A DNA stretch of 64,000 nucleotides from NCBI GenBank assembly GCA_019637075.1, contig JAHBWI010000010.1:1-64000 (forward strand), given 5' to 3'. A program made the position numbers and the translations under genes. The DNA is from Nitrospiraceae bacterium (lineage in GTDB: Bacteria > Nitrospirota > Nitrospiria > Nitrospirales > Nitrospiraceae). This document shows positions 1 to 8,115 of this stretch, in pieces; positions within the stretch are counted from its first letter, which is position 1; each line of letters starts with the position of its first letter. The notes beneath the pieces were generated by a model, which saw nothing but the letters and a program-made list of their open reading frames with translations, did no database searches and had not been told where the DNA came from.

Positions 1-169
1 TGACGTCATTCCGGGCCCGAAAGTGTTCGAAACCCAGATCCACGGGAAGCGGTTCGAGATGTATAACGATACCGTCCTGGGCTTCAACAAGTCGGGCAAG
101 GAAGTGGCGCGGATTCAGGTCGAAGAGCCGATCTACATTCGGCCGGCCGAACGCGTGACCTGGCTGTAA
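1..169 (+). CDS. nxrB: Nitrite oxidoreductase beta subunit NxrB, C-terminal end (partial)
   Basis: The reading frame is open from the window edge to a TAA at 167-169 and gives 55 residues starting DVIPGPKVFETQIHGKRFEM and ending PAERVTWL. I recognise this as the C-terminus of Nitrospira NxrB, the iron-sulfur subunit that passes electrons from the molybdenum subunit NxrA during nitrite oxidation. The cluster-binding cysteines lie upstream of the window, so they cannot be checked here. Two hairpins follow the stop codon. The NXR-related genes further right (NxrC, TorD-like chaperone, TatA) support the call. A DMSO-reductase-family beta subunit of another enzyme is the main alternative. Confidence 0.8.
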   Translation, partial: DVIPGPKVFETQIHGKRFEMYNDTVLGFNKSGKEVARIQVEEPIYIRPAERVTWL

Positions 170-184
170 GTTCATTCACGGAAA

Positions 185-279
185 GGTGGGAGGGCCTCCG
201 GCTCTCCCACCGTCTATGGATGAGGGCAGCGAGGCGAATGCTTCACAGGGGCAGGGTTCCGTAAGGGGCCCTGCCCTTT
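185..279 (+). terminator. Two terminator-like hairpins after nxrB
   Basis: GGTGGGAG (185-192) pairs with CTCCCACC (204-211) around an 11-base loop, without a T-run. A second stem, GGGCAGGG (249-256) with CCCTGCCC (269-276), is followed by TTT. The second is the more likely rho-independent terminator of the nxr transcript. Confidence 0.6.
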
Positions 280-315
280 GTGCAAGGAGCAGCCGTTCTC
301 TCAGCAAGGTTAAGT

Positions 316-996
316 ATGCGGCGGGTGCCGTGGCGTGAACTCGTCATCAGTCTCGTTGTCGTCCTGGGCGGAGCGGCGCAGGCGCAGGTCTTGTCCCGGG
401 TTGACCAGGACCTGCGCGTGATCTATACCGAGTACACGCTTGCGGTGGTCGATCTCGGTCACGTCAACACGGAGCTCAGCCGGTACCGCACGACGATTCT
501 CCGGGCGATGGAAGCGACCACCAAGCCGGAATTTATGCGGATTGCGGAGTCCCTGCCATTTCAGCGTGGTCGCATCGAATCAACCATCGAACGATTTTCT
601 CAGATCGTAAAGAGCGCGGCGATCGACAAGTTCCACCGCACCGAAGAACTGGCTGAGTTGGATGAGGTGCAGGATAACTTGGCTGCCTACCTGACTGCGT
701 CGGAATACACGATCGGTTTGCTGCGCCAACTGTGGGCAACTCCTGCGGGTGGCTCCGCGGGGCAGATTCGAGAGCGGGCCGAGGACAATGCCGCAAAGGA
801 TGCAGGCGGTAAATTTATCGCCGTCACGTTGGCATTGGATCGGTTGATCGAGACTGTCTCCGCCATTGCCGCGCAGATCCGCACGGATGCCGACAAGCGG
901 CTGCGCATGCTGACGGCTGCAACCATGGGCTTCACAGTATTGGTCGTCCTAGTCGTCATCTCGCCCATCGGACGCAGTCGAACGGCTCATCCCTAG
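316..996 (+). CDS. Exported coiled-coil protein with C-terminal membrane anchor, function unknown
   Basis: 226 residues. The ATG at 316 is preferred over an upstream GTG at 280. It has AAGG eight bases before it and opens a clean signal peptide (MRRVPWRELVISLVVVLGG, then AQA-Q). The middle (residues about 30-190) is charged and helical, likely coiled coil. Near the C-terminus a hydrophobic stretch, MGFTVLVVLVVIS, could be a membrane anchor. The protein therefore probably sits in the periplasm tethered to the inner membrane. I do not recognise a family. Its place between nxrB and the multicopper oxidase suggests a respiratory or envelope role, but nothing in the sequence shows one. Confidence 0.6.
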   Translation: MRRVPWRELVISLVVVLGGAAQAQVLSRVDQDLRVIYTEYTLAVVDLGHVNTELSRYRTTILRAMEATTKPEFMRIAESLPFQRGRIESTIERFSQIVKSAAIDKFHRTEELAELDEVQDNLAAYLTASEYTIGLLRQLWATPAGGSAGQIRERAEDNAAKDAGGKFIAVTLALDRLIETVSAIAAQIRTDADKRLRMLTAATMGFTVLVVLVVISPIGRSRTAHP

Positions 997-1050
997 CCCC
1001 GGAATCGTTCTGGTATGCGGGGAAAACCTTGTGATGGCGTTTCCCGGGGG

Positions 1051-1079
1051 TTGACAGAGAGATTCAGGTTCAGTAATGT
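1051..1079 (+). promoter_or_regulatory. Candidate sigma-70 promoter for the multicopper oxidase
   Basis: TTGACA (1051-1056), a 17-base spacer and TAATGT (1074-1079). The -35 box is perfect and the -10 box is weak. Transcription from here would give a leader of about 390 bases before the start at 1479. Confidence 0.4.
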
Positions 1080-1178
1080 GCCGCACGATTATTCTTAGGA
1101 TTCTGTGTGTCCTGAGGTGTACTATTTCAATCTGATTCCACTGTTCCTCATATCCATCAAATTCAAGGAGGCCGGTCC

Positions 1179-1214
1179 ATGAATTTCTTCGTTCTACTTC
1201 TCCGCGACACATAG
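1179..1214 (+). CDS. Possible 11-residue leader peptide (MNFFVLLLRDT)
   Basis: An ATG behind the first copy of the duplicated ribosome binding site opens 11 codons ending in TAG at 1212-1214. The peptide has no domain. Its value, if it is translated, would be regulatory, because it lies about 80 bases before a strong GC hairpin in the leader of the multicopper oxidase. It could also be a dead remnant of a duplicated 5' gene end. Confidence 0.3.
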   Translation: MNFFVLLLRDT

Positions 1215-1292
1215 TGTGTTCGGCGTGATTGTTTCGAGGTGTGTCTTCGCCTCTGACAATTACGACGGAAGCTTCCATGAACGCGGGTTGGT

Positions 1293-1320
1293 GCGGCCGG
1301 CTCCTTAGGGGCCCGGCCGC
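1293..1320 (+). promoter_or_regulatory. GC-rich leader hairpin before the multicopper oxidase
   Basis: GCGGCCGG (1293-1300) pairs with CCGGCCGC (1313-1320). The interior CTCC/GGGG can add four more pairs around a TTA loop. No T-run follows. The rest of 997-1478 holds the candidate promoter, the short leader frame and a GGGCCC-TGT-GGGCCC hairpin at 1420-1434. I see no real protein gene in it. Confidence 0.5.
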
Positions 1321-1478
1321 CGATGCCTGCGCTCGAGGGGCGAGGTGCATCCCATGGATCTGCGTGGATGCGGCGCGTCGCCGCTTGTCCGCCTGCTCCA
1401 AGGCTGAAGCACTTCTATTGGGCCCTGTGGGCCCTGGGTTCATTTCGTTCGAGTCAATCATCGCAAGGAGGCCGGTCC

Positions 1479-4400
1479 ATGCATCACTATTTCTCTACCC
1501 GTATGGGGTCACGCGCGCTTCGCGTGATCACCGGGGGAGCCATCCTCTGGCTCCCCATGGCTGCAGCAGCAGGTGAAAGCCTGCCGCATGCCGACCACGC
1601 CACCGCGCAGCAAGCCGCGATGGCGCATCAGCTGCCTGCCTGGGCTGAACAGCTCAAGGGGCAAACGATTATCGAGGACTCGATCGCCGGAAGACCGGAA
1701 CGTTCGTCGATGGTCGAACAGCAGCACCAGCGCATCATGGAGCATTTAAACCATGATCCTCAGGTGCAGCACGTCAACACCGGTATGTTCAATACCCAGA
1801 CCATGATGCACCAGTACGGTGCCGGCGGGCAGGACCTGCTGTTGATGTCTGATCCCCGCGTCGAACCGGTTGCGATGACCAACGGCGGCAAGTGCCCTGC
1901 GACGGCGCCGGTCAAGCAGTACAATGTGTCGGCGATCAACGTCGAGATCACCCTCAATCAGTGGCTCGACTTCTATCCCGGCTACATGTACGTCCTGGAC
2001 GAGAATCTCGATAAGGTCCGGGCTGAAGAAGCCAAGAACAAGGAGTCCCGCGAGAAAGAAGGGTTCGATCCGGGCGCGGTGATCCCCGGCGTGCAGGCCC
2101 AGTGGATTCAGCCGTTGACCATCCGCGGCAACCAGGGCGATTGCGTCAAGATCAAGCTGGCTAACAAGCTCGAGGGCGGTGAGGACGTCAGCCTGCACAT
2201 CCACGGCTCCTCTATGGTCGTCAGCGCCACGGGTGCAGCGGCGACCACGACGAACTCCGACTCGATCGTTCCCAAGGACAAGGTCGGCGAGTTCGAGTGG
2301 TACATCCACCCGAGCACGCAGGAAGGCGTCCGTCAATTCCACACCTTCAGCAACGATCGTGAACTGACGGTGATGGGGCTGTTTGGCTCGTTTGTCGTCG
2401 AACCCCACGGTTCAGAATATCTCGAGGCCCTGGGTACCGGCGAGGCCACGCCAGCCAACAGCGGATGGCAGGTCATGATCCGGAACGGCAGCGGCCCGGA
2501 CTTCCGTGAATTCGTCCTCTACTATCATGAGGTCGGTGACGAAGCATTTCGTCCGCTGAACAAGAAGGGTGACTTCCTTCCGCAGCGCGACCCGTTGACC
2601 GACGCGTATCGCCCGGGCGGTCGCGCGATCAACTATCGCAGCGAGCCGTTCGGCATCAATAACATGCACGTGCAGCACGAGTACTTTGGGTTTGAGGACG
2701 AGTCGATGGGGTATAGCTCCTACACCTTCGGCGATCCGTCGCCGACGATCCCCCGCTCTTACCTCGGTGACCCGGCGAAGTTTCGCCTTGTGCACGGCGG
2801 CTCGGAGGTGTTCCACAGCCATCATCCGCACGGCGGCACGATTCGCTGGCCGCGCAGCCCGCGCGCCATCGATGACATGAACCTCTGGGCGACGGCGACC
2901 AACGGTCCGGTGAAGTATCCGGTGATCCGGCACAAGACCGACCGCGTGGACGTTGAGGTCATCGGTCCGTCGGAAGCGCTCGATCTGGAGACCGAATGCG
3001 GTTCCGGTCTGTGCCAGCAGTTGGCCGGAGACTTCCTGTTCCACTGCCACGTGGCGCACCACTATGTGGCCGGAATGTGGGGCTATTGGCGCGTTTACAA
3101 CACGATTCAGCAAGGGGAATTGCGCAACGACACCATGCCGGATCTGCGCGAATTGCCGGACCGCAAGGGCCGCATTCGGGCGCCGGTGTCATCCGACAAG
3201 CTAATCGGGACGACAGTCGATTGGTTCGGTAAGCAGTTCCAGATCATCGAGAAGGGCAAGAGCAACTGGAAGGGCAACCCCGCCACGATTACCATCAAGG
3301 ATTGGGTGGCGATGCAGTTGCCTCCTCCGGGCAAGCCCGGTCATAAGGACGATGAAAAGGGCCAGACGATTTCCTACGACGCCACCGTGTACGACTGGAC
3401 GTGGGAAGGCGCTCGGGCGATGAGCGAGAAGGAAAGCACGATCGACAACCCGAAGTACAAGTCGACACACCCGGGCAAGCGGCATCCGATCATGTTTGAA
3501 ACGACCACCGGCAAGGTGGCCTGGCCGTATCTGACGCCGCACTTCGGCCGTCGGGTGATGTTCTCGCCGAATCACGTCGGCGCGCCGTGGTTGGAAATGA
3601 TCCGCCGGGACGCGAACGGAGAGGAAAGTGAGGATCAAGCACTGCCGGGTGAGAACGGCGTGTGGAGCCTGTGTCCGGAGAATGCCGGCCGTAAGCACTA
3701 CAACGTGCACTTCATCAAGCTGCCGATCACGATCGCCAAGAAGACGGGCAAGGAGCCTGCGGTCGTGGACCCGAACGGTTTGATCTACGTGCTGCATGAG
3801 GAAGAGGCGGAAGTCCGCAAGAACGACGACCTGAAGTATCCGTTGGTCGTTCGCGGCAACATCTATGACTGCGTCGATTGGACGTTGACCAGCGAGTGGG
3901 ACGACGATGACTATACGAATTTCCAGGCATCGAAGATCAACACGCACTGGCACTTCCTGCAGTTCGATAATCAGGCGTCTGACGGCGTGATCACCGGCTT
4001 CTCGTATGAGCAGTCGGTTCGTCCGTTCACGATGCTCGAAAAGAAGAATCAGAAGGGCCTTCCGGCCCCGATGAACACGACCTTGACGGCGGCGACCAAG
4101 AAGGGCGCCACGTCCATCACCGTGAAGAATGCCAAGCAGTACCATGTCGGCACCCTGATCTTGGTCGGTGCCGATAACGTCAAGGGCAACGAGGTCTCGC
4201 GGATCAAGGCGATCAACGGCAACACGATCACCTTGGCCAGGGGCTTGAAGCACGATCACCCGGCTAACGACATCGTGACGGTGGAATTCGTGCGGCAACG
4301 GTTCTGGGTCGATGCCGACGTGGGAACGGTGTTCTGGCACGACCACGCGTTCGGCGCGACGACCTGGCCGCACGGCGGATTTGGGACGTTCATCGCGGAG

Positions 4401-6347
4401 CCGGTCGGCTCCACCTACCACGACCCGAAGACCGGCAAGCCGATCCGTAGCGGACCGGTGGCCGACATCCGTACGGTGGAGCCGGTCGGTCATGGCGTCA
4501 ACGGCAGCTTCCGCGAGCTGATGGTGCAGGTGCACGATACGGTGCCCCACACGGTCAACATCGTGACCGCGGGCAATCCGCCGGGGCAGCCGATCGAAGT
4601 GGCGCTTGAGGCGGGGAAAACCGTATCGTTCATGATGCCCGAGAAGATCTATATGACGCCGATGCCGTTCCTGAACGGCGGGACGCATACCACGGGCAGC
4701 GGGCTGAATTTCCGGGCCGGACCCATCGCGCAGCGGTTGGCCACGAATCCGGATGCCTCGCAAATCTTCAACAGCCAGATTCACGGCGATCCCTATACGC
4801 CGATCCTTCGCGCGTACACGGGTGACACCATGGTATTCCGGCTGTTGCACACGCTGATGAACGAGTCGATGGTCTGGACGATCTCCGGCCATTCGTTCCT
4901 CAGCGAGCGGTATGCCGGCGATGCGAACCGGAAGAATTCGATCCACATCGGTATTGCCGAGCGCTACGATCTCGTGGTGCCGCAGGCCGGTGGACCGCGG
5001 TTGCAGGCCGGCGACTACATCCATTTCAACGGACGGTCGTCCAAGTTCTCCGAGGGAGGCTGGGGCATCATCCGTGTGTTGGATAAGGAAGTCAGTGATC
5101 TGAAGAAGCTTCCCGCCGGGTTCTCGCATCGCAACGAGATTCCGGAAGCACGACCGGTATGCCCGGCTGATGCGCCGGTGAAGCAGTTCAACGTCGTGGC
5201 CCTGGACTATCCGGGCATGAAGTTCAACCCGAAGGCTCCCGAGAGCATCGAGGTGGACTTTGAACGGAAGATCCTGTTGACCAATCCTGAGGCGAAGATC
5301 TATGCCCTCGAGGAGGACGTGGCGAAGGTGGCCGGCGGCGCACAGCCGATGCCGCTGACGCTCCGTATCAACAGCGGGGACTGCGTGAAAGTGCATCTGA
5401 AGAACAAAATGAAGGACGGCAAGGCGTCCTTCTCCGCGATCGGCCTGGCCTTCGATCCGAAGGATTCCATGGGCGCGAACGTGGGGAACAACCCCGGTGA
5501 TCAGACCGTGGCTCCGGGCGCCGAGCGTGTCTATACCTACTACGCCGATCCGTTCCTCGGTGAGACCACCTCATTGGTCTGGGACTGGGGCAATGTGATG
5601 CTGAATCCGCGTAACGGCTTGTTCGGTGCCGTGGTGGTCGGTCCGAAGGGCGCGAAGTATCGCGACCCGAAGACCGGCGCCGACCTGTCGAACAAGAATG
5701 CGTGGGCGGCCGATGTCATCATCGATCGGACGGTGCCGGGATACGAGCATCGCCAGAATTACCGCGATGTGGCGTTGTTCTTCCAGGACGAAGACAACAT
5801 CATCGGCACGAGCTTCATGCCCTATGTGCAGAACGTGGCGGGATTGACCGGCGTCAACTACCGGTCCGAACCGTACAAGTTCCGCGAGGAACAGGGCTGC
5901 TCGCTGGGTAAGGTGTTCCAGCCTTGCAAGGCGGATAAGCCCGAAGATCCCGCAACCCCGTTGATCGAGGCGCATGCGGGTGATCCCGTGCGCATCCATA
6001 TTCTCGGGGTGAGCAATGAGCAAAACGGCATGTTCAGCGTCGAGAAGCATGAATGGCCGATCGAGCCTTTCATGCGCGGCGCAGACTTGATCAGCGTCGT
6101 CGAGTACTCCGGTTCTGAAGTGCTCGATGCGATGATTCCGTCTGCCGGTGGCATGTACCGCTTGCCGGGCGATTATGTGTACAGCAATCAACGGTTGCCG
6201 TACTCGCAGTCCGGACAGTGGGGCTACCTGCGGGTGCTGCCGACAGGCGACACACGACTGTTGCCTCTGGCGGGTGCCGGCGCCGGTGCGAAAAATGCCG
6301 GGGTGGAACAGCCTGCTCCTCAGGCGATTCCAGTCTCCAGCAAGTAG
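1479..6347 (+). CDS. Very large secreted multicopper oxidase
   Basis: 1622 residues. The start at 1479 follows AAGGAGG and gives a signal peptide ending near MAAAAG, so the enzyme is probably periplasmic. Three related modules begin with a CP..A...K.[YF]NV motif at about residues 139, 732 and 1228, each followed by a [DN]CV strand, which fits paired cupredoxin domains. Copper motifs are HIHG (240-243), HSHHPHGG (446-453), HCHVAHHYVAGM (522-533, a complete type 1 site with Met), THWHF (about 822-826) and WHDHAFG (about 953-959). The third module shows no copper motif. The family couples oxidation of a substrate or metal to reduction of O2. The length resembles large MofA-type manganese oxidases, but the substrate is unknown. 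A strong terminator follows the gene. Confidence 0.85.
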   Translation: MHHYFSTRMGSRALRVITGGAILWLPMAAAAGESLPHADHATAQQAAMAHQLPAWAEQLKGQTIIEDSIAGRPERSSMVEQQHQRIMEHLNHDPQVQHVNTGMFNTQTMMHQYGAGGQDLLLMSDPRVEPVAMTNGGKCPATAPVKQYNVSAINVEITLNQWLDFYPGYMYVLDENLDKVRAEEAKNKESREKEGFDPGAVIPGVQAQWIQPLTIRGNQGDCVKIKLANKLEGGEDVSLHIHGSSMVVSATGAAATTTNSDSIVPKDKVGEFEWYIHPSTQEGVRQFHTFSNDRELTVMGLFGSFVVEPHGSEYLEALGTGEATPANSGWQVMIRNGSGPDFREFVLYYHEVGDEAFRPLNKKGDFLPQRDPLTDAYRPGGRAINYRSEPFGINNMHVQHEYFGFEDESMGYSSYTFGDPSPTIPRSYLGDPAKFRLVHGGSEVFHSHHPHGGTIRWPRSPRAIDDMNLWATATNGPVKYPVIRHKTDRVDVEVIGPSEALDLETECGSGLCQQLAGDFLFHCHVAHHYVAGMWGYWRVYNTIQQGELRNDTMPDLRELPDRKGRIRAPVSSDKLIGTTVDWFGKQFQIIEKGKSNWKGNPATITIKDWVAMQLPPPGKPGHKDDEKGQTISYDATVYDWTWEGARAMSEKESTIDNPKYKSTHPGKRHPIMFETTTGKVAWPYLTPHFGRRVMFSPNHVGAPWLEMIRRDANGEESEDQALPGENGVWSLCPENAGRKHYNVHFIKLPITIAKKTGKEPAVVDPNGLIYVLHEEEAEVRKNDDLKYPLVVRGNIYDCVDWTLTSEWDDDDYTNFQASKINTHWHFLQFDNQASDGVITGFSYEQSVRPFTMLEKKNQKGLPAPMNTTLTAATKKGATSITVKNAKQYHVGTLILVGADNVKGNEVSRIKAINGNTITLARGLKHDHPANDIVTVEFVRQRFWVDADVGTVFWHDHAFGATTWPHGGFGTFIAEPVGSTYHDPKTGKPIRSGPVADIRTVEPVGHGVNGSFRELMVQVHDTVPHTVNIVTAGNPPGQPIEVALEAGKTVSFMMPEKIYMTPMPFLNGGTHTTGSGLNFRAGPIAQRLATNPDASQIFNSQIHGDPYTPILRAYTGDTMVFRLLHTLMNESMVWTISGHSFLSERYAGDANRKNSIHIGIAERYDLVVPQAGGPRLQAGDYIHFNGRSSKFSEGGWGIIRVLDKEVSDLKKLPAGFSHRNEIPEARPVCPADAPVKQFNVVALDYPGMKFNPKAPESIEVDFERKILLTNPEAKIYALEEDVAKVAGGAQPMPLTLRINSGDCVKVHLKNKMKDGKASFSAIGLAFDPKDSMGANVGNNPGDQTVAPGAERVYTYYADPFLGETTSLVWDWGNVMLNPRNGLFGAVVVGPKGAKYRDPKTGADLSNKNAWAADVIIDRTVPGYEHRQNYRDVALFFQDEDNIIGTSFMPYVQNVAGLTGVNYRSEPYKFREEQGCSLGKVFQPCKADKPEDPATPLIEAHAGDPVRIHILGVSNEQNGMFSVEKHEWPIEPFMRGADLISVVEYSGSEVLDAMIPSAGGMYRLPGDYVYSNQRLPYSQSGQWGYLRVLPTGDTRLLPLAGAGAGAKNAGVEQPAPQAIPVSSK

Positions 6348-6382
6348 GTAGAAGCCGCTCCTGTTTTGCGCAGGAAGCAGCT

Positions 6383-6413
6383 GGGGGGAGCCTATGGAGG
6401 CTCCCCCCTTTTG
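6383..6413 (+). terminator. Rho-independent terminator after the multicopper oxidase
   Basis: GGGGGGAGCC (6383-6392) pairs perfectly with GGCTCCCCCC (6399-6408) around a 6-base loop and is followed by TTTTG. A possible promoter for the next gene, TTGTTA (6411-6416), 16 bases, TAAGAT (6433-6438), begins in the same T-run. Confidence 0.85.
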
Positions 6414-6513
6414 TTATGGCGCAGTGGTTGTGTAAGATGAGCCGGTTATGAGTGGGCCGACCGTCAGAAAAGGCGGGGATCGTGAAAGTTCAGCAGTGAT
6501 GGAGGAGCGCGCG

Positions 6514-7455
6514 ATGAGTACACCAGGGCTCTTGCGGATGCTGGCCGGTGGATTAGGCATGATGGCGGTGGGCCTGATGGGTGTCTGGTCAGCCTCTCCA
6601 GCCAGGGCCTATGAGGCGATCGAGGTTCAGCATGGCGGCACATTAGAAGGAACCATTTCACTGGACGGGCCGATTCCCGAGGCCAAGGGCTTCAATCTGA
6701 TCACGTTTCCCGATCCTGTCTATTGCGGCAGAATTTCCAATGGAAAAGGCTGGCGGTTACTGAAAGATTTCCAGGTGGGTCAGAACGGCGGGTTGAGAAA
6801 TGCCGTCGTATTGTTGGAAGGGGTCGAGACAGGTAAGCCTTTCGATATGTCCGTACCGCTGATTGAAGCCCGTGACTGCCTGTTTCAGCCGTGGGTCACG
6901 ATCGTTCGTAACGGACATGCGGTTGAGGTCGTGAATATGGACCCCGTCATGCACGACATCCAAGGGTACGAAACGTCCGTCGAGGCGGGAAACCGCGTGC
7001 TCTTCAACACCCCCCTGATCTTGAACCACCAACATCAGCGCGGCAACATGCATGCCATGCACAACCATGCTCCGGGCAAGTCGCTGGTGGGGCCGATCTA
7101 TCTGAATAAAGGGCGGCGCACGTTTTACATGCAGTGCGGATTCCATGCGTATATGGAAAGCTGGGCCATGGCCGTCAACAATCCTTACTATGCCGTGACG
7201 GATGAACAGGGGAAGTATCGGTTGGACAATATTCCGTCTGGTACCTACCAGCTGGTGGTGTGGCATCCACAGTCCGGCCCCGGCGTTACCCGCATGGTCA
7301 CTATCCAGCCGGATGGGACGACGACCGAGCATGTGGCGTTGCCGGCACCCAAGGGGTCCCGCACCGCCTATAAGGTGATGGATAACCCGCGGTTTGGCCT
7401 TGAAGCTCTGGGGCATCCCGTTGATATTCAGCCGCTGGTCGAGCAACAGCAATAG
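6514..7455 (+). CDS. Secreted blue-copper-like protein with C-terminal carboxypeptidase-regulatory-like domain
   Basis: 313 residues. The ATG at 6514 is chosen because GGAGGA lies seven bases before it and a signal peptide follows (hydrophobic core MAVGLMGVWS, cleavage near ARA-Y). A cupredoxin-like region covers about residues 30-225. Candidate copper ligands are His147 (MHD) and the CGFHAYM group, Cys208, His211 and Met214. The end (YRLDNIPSGTYQLVVWHP) resembles a carboxypeptidase-regulatory beta-sandwich. A paralogue with the same C-x2-H-x2-M spacing lies at 9730-10527. The place after the multicopper oxidase suggests a periplasmic electron carrier or a copper donor. This is inference. Confidence 0.65.
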   Translation: MSTPGLLRMLAGGLGMMAVGLMGVWSASPARAYEAIEVQHGGTLEGTISLDGPIPEAKGFNLITFPDPVYCGRISNGKGWRLLKDFQVGQNGGLRNAVVLLEGVETGKPFDMSVPLIEARDCLFQPWVTIVRNGHAVEVVNMDPVMHDIQGYETSVEAGNRVLFNTPLILNHQHQRGNMHAMHNHAPGKSLVGPIYLNKGRRTFYMQCGFHAYMESWAMAVNNPYYAVTDEQGKYRLDNIPSGTYQLVVWHPQSGPGVTRMVTIQPDGTTTEHVALPAPKGSRTAYKVMDNPRFGLEALGHPVDIQPLVEQQQ

Positions 7456-8101
7456 TGTCCACGGGAGGGAGGCTGCTGGCTGCTCTTGGGCTGGGCTGTG
7501 GGCTATTGGATTTTTCATGGGGCTAACCCTGCCGGCGTTCGGGCAGCCTGGGCCAGCTTCTCCGCCAATCCCACAACAGGCGGAATTCTCGGCTACATTG
7601 GTGAAGCAGGTGGAGGGCCGTAAGTCGGAGGCGCAAGTCTTCGCTAAAGGGGATCGCCTGCGGCTGGAGTACAAATACGCGCTCAAGACGGAACTAGGAC
7701 TTTCGAGTATCGAAATTATCCGTCTCGATAAGCGCGAGTCGTGGTTCCTGCTGGCGCAGAGACGACAGATCTTGTCGGTCCCTATCAAGCCCGAGGAGAT
7801 TCTTCCCATCCAAGCGCCCCTGCCCGGTGAAAAGACGCGAACCTTGTTGGGCGATGCGACGACGGTGGGGCGCTCAGCTAATCTGTATGAAGTGCGCACC
7901 GACTACAACGGCCGCAATGAGCGGTATTATGAATGGGTGGATGTCGAGACTGGAGTGGTGCTGAAGTTGGTGAGCCAGGACCGCGATTGGTCGATCGAAT
8001 ATTCACGCATCAGGTTTTCGTCCCAGCCGGACTACTATTTTGATGAGCCATCGGGCTATAAGCGGTGGGTCCCCGAATCAACCATGAAAGAGCGTGGATA
8101 G
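7455..8101 (+). CDS. LolA-like exported protein; 5' end appears frameshifted
   Basis: The body (from 7517 to the stop at 8101) is about 194 residues of beta-rich sequence (FSATLVKQVEGRKSEAQVFA and YYEWVDVETGVVLKL), resembling the LolA/DUF4412 outer-membrane lipoprotein-carrier fold. The start is unclear. A GTG at 7455 overlaps the previous stop by one base, as in coupled genes, and encodes a good signal-peptide beginning (VSTGGRLLAALGLGC), but that frame ends at 7524-7526. One extra T in the T5 run at 7511-7515 would join it exactly to FMGLTLPAFGQ and restore a full signal peptide. Other in-frame starts are ATG 7394, overlapping the upstream gene by 62 bases, and ATG 7517, which has a poor signal. 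Function is not shown. Confidence 0.6.
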
Positions 8102-8115
8102 AGAAGGAGCCGACT

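Larger units (their letters stand above)
1164..1481 (+). repeat. 18-bp direct repeat, copies exactly 300 bp apart
   Basis: CAAGGAGGCCGGTCCATG occurs at 1164-1181 and again at 1464-1481. Each copy holds a strong ribosome binding site and an ATG. The second copy starts the multicopper oxidase. The first starts an 11-codon reading frame. The bases on either side of the copies differ. Confidence 0.85.

Noticed and set aside
1229-1576. 115-codon frame in the leader of the multicopper oxidase
   Set aside because: No ribosome site, overlaps the confirmed signal peptide of the oxidase and covers the hairpins; nothing protein-like.
3201-5396. 731-codon minus-strand frame opposite the multicopper oxidase
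   Set aside because: It is rich in Arg, His and Asp, has no domain, and mirrors the codon bias of the clearly real plus-strand gene.
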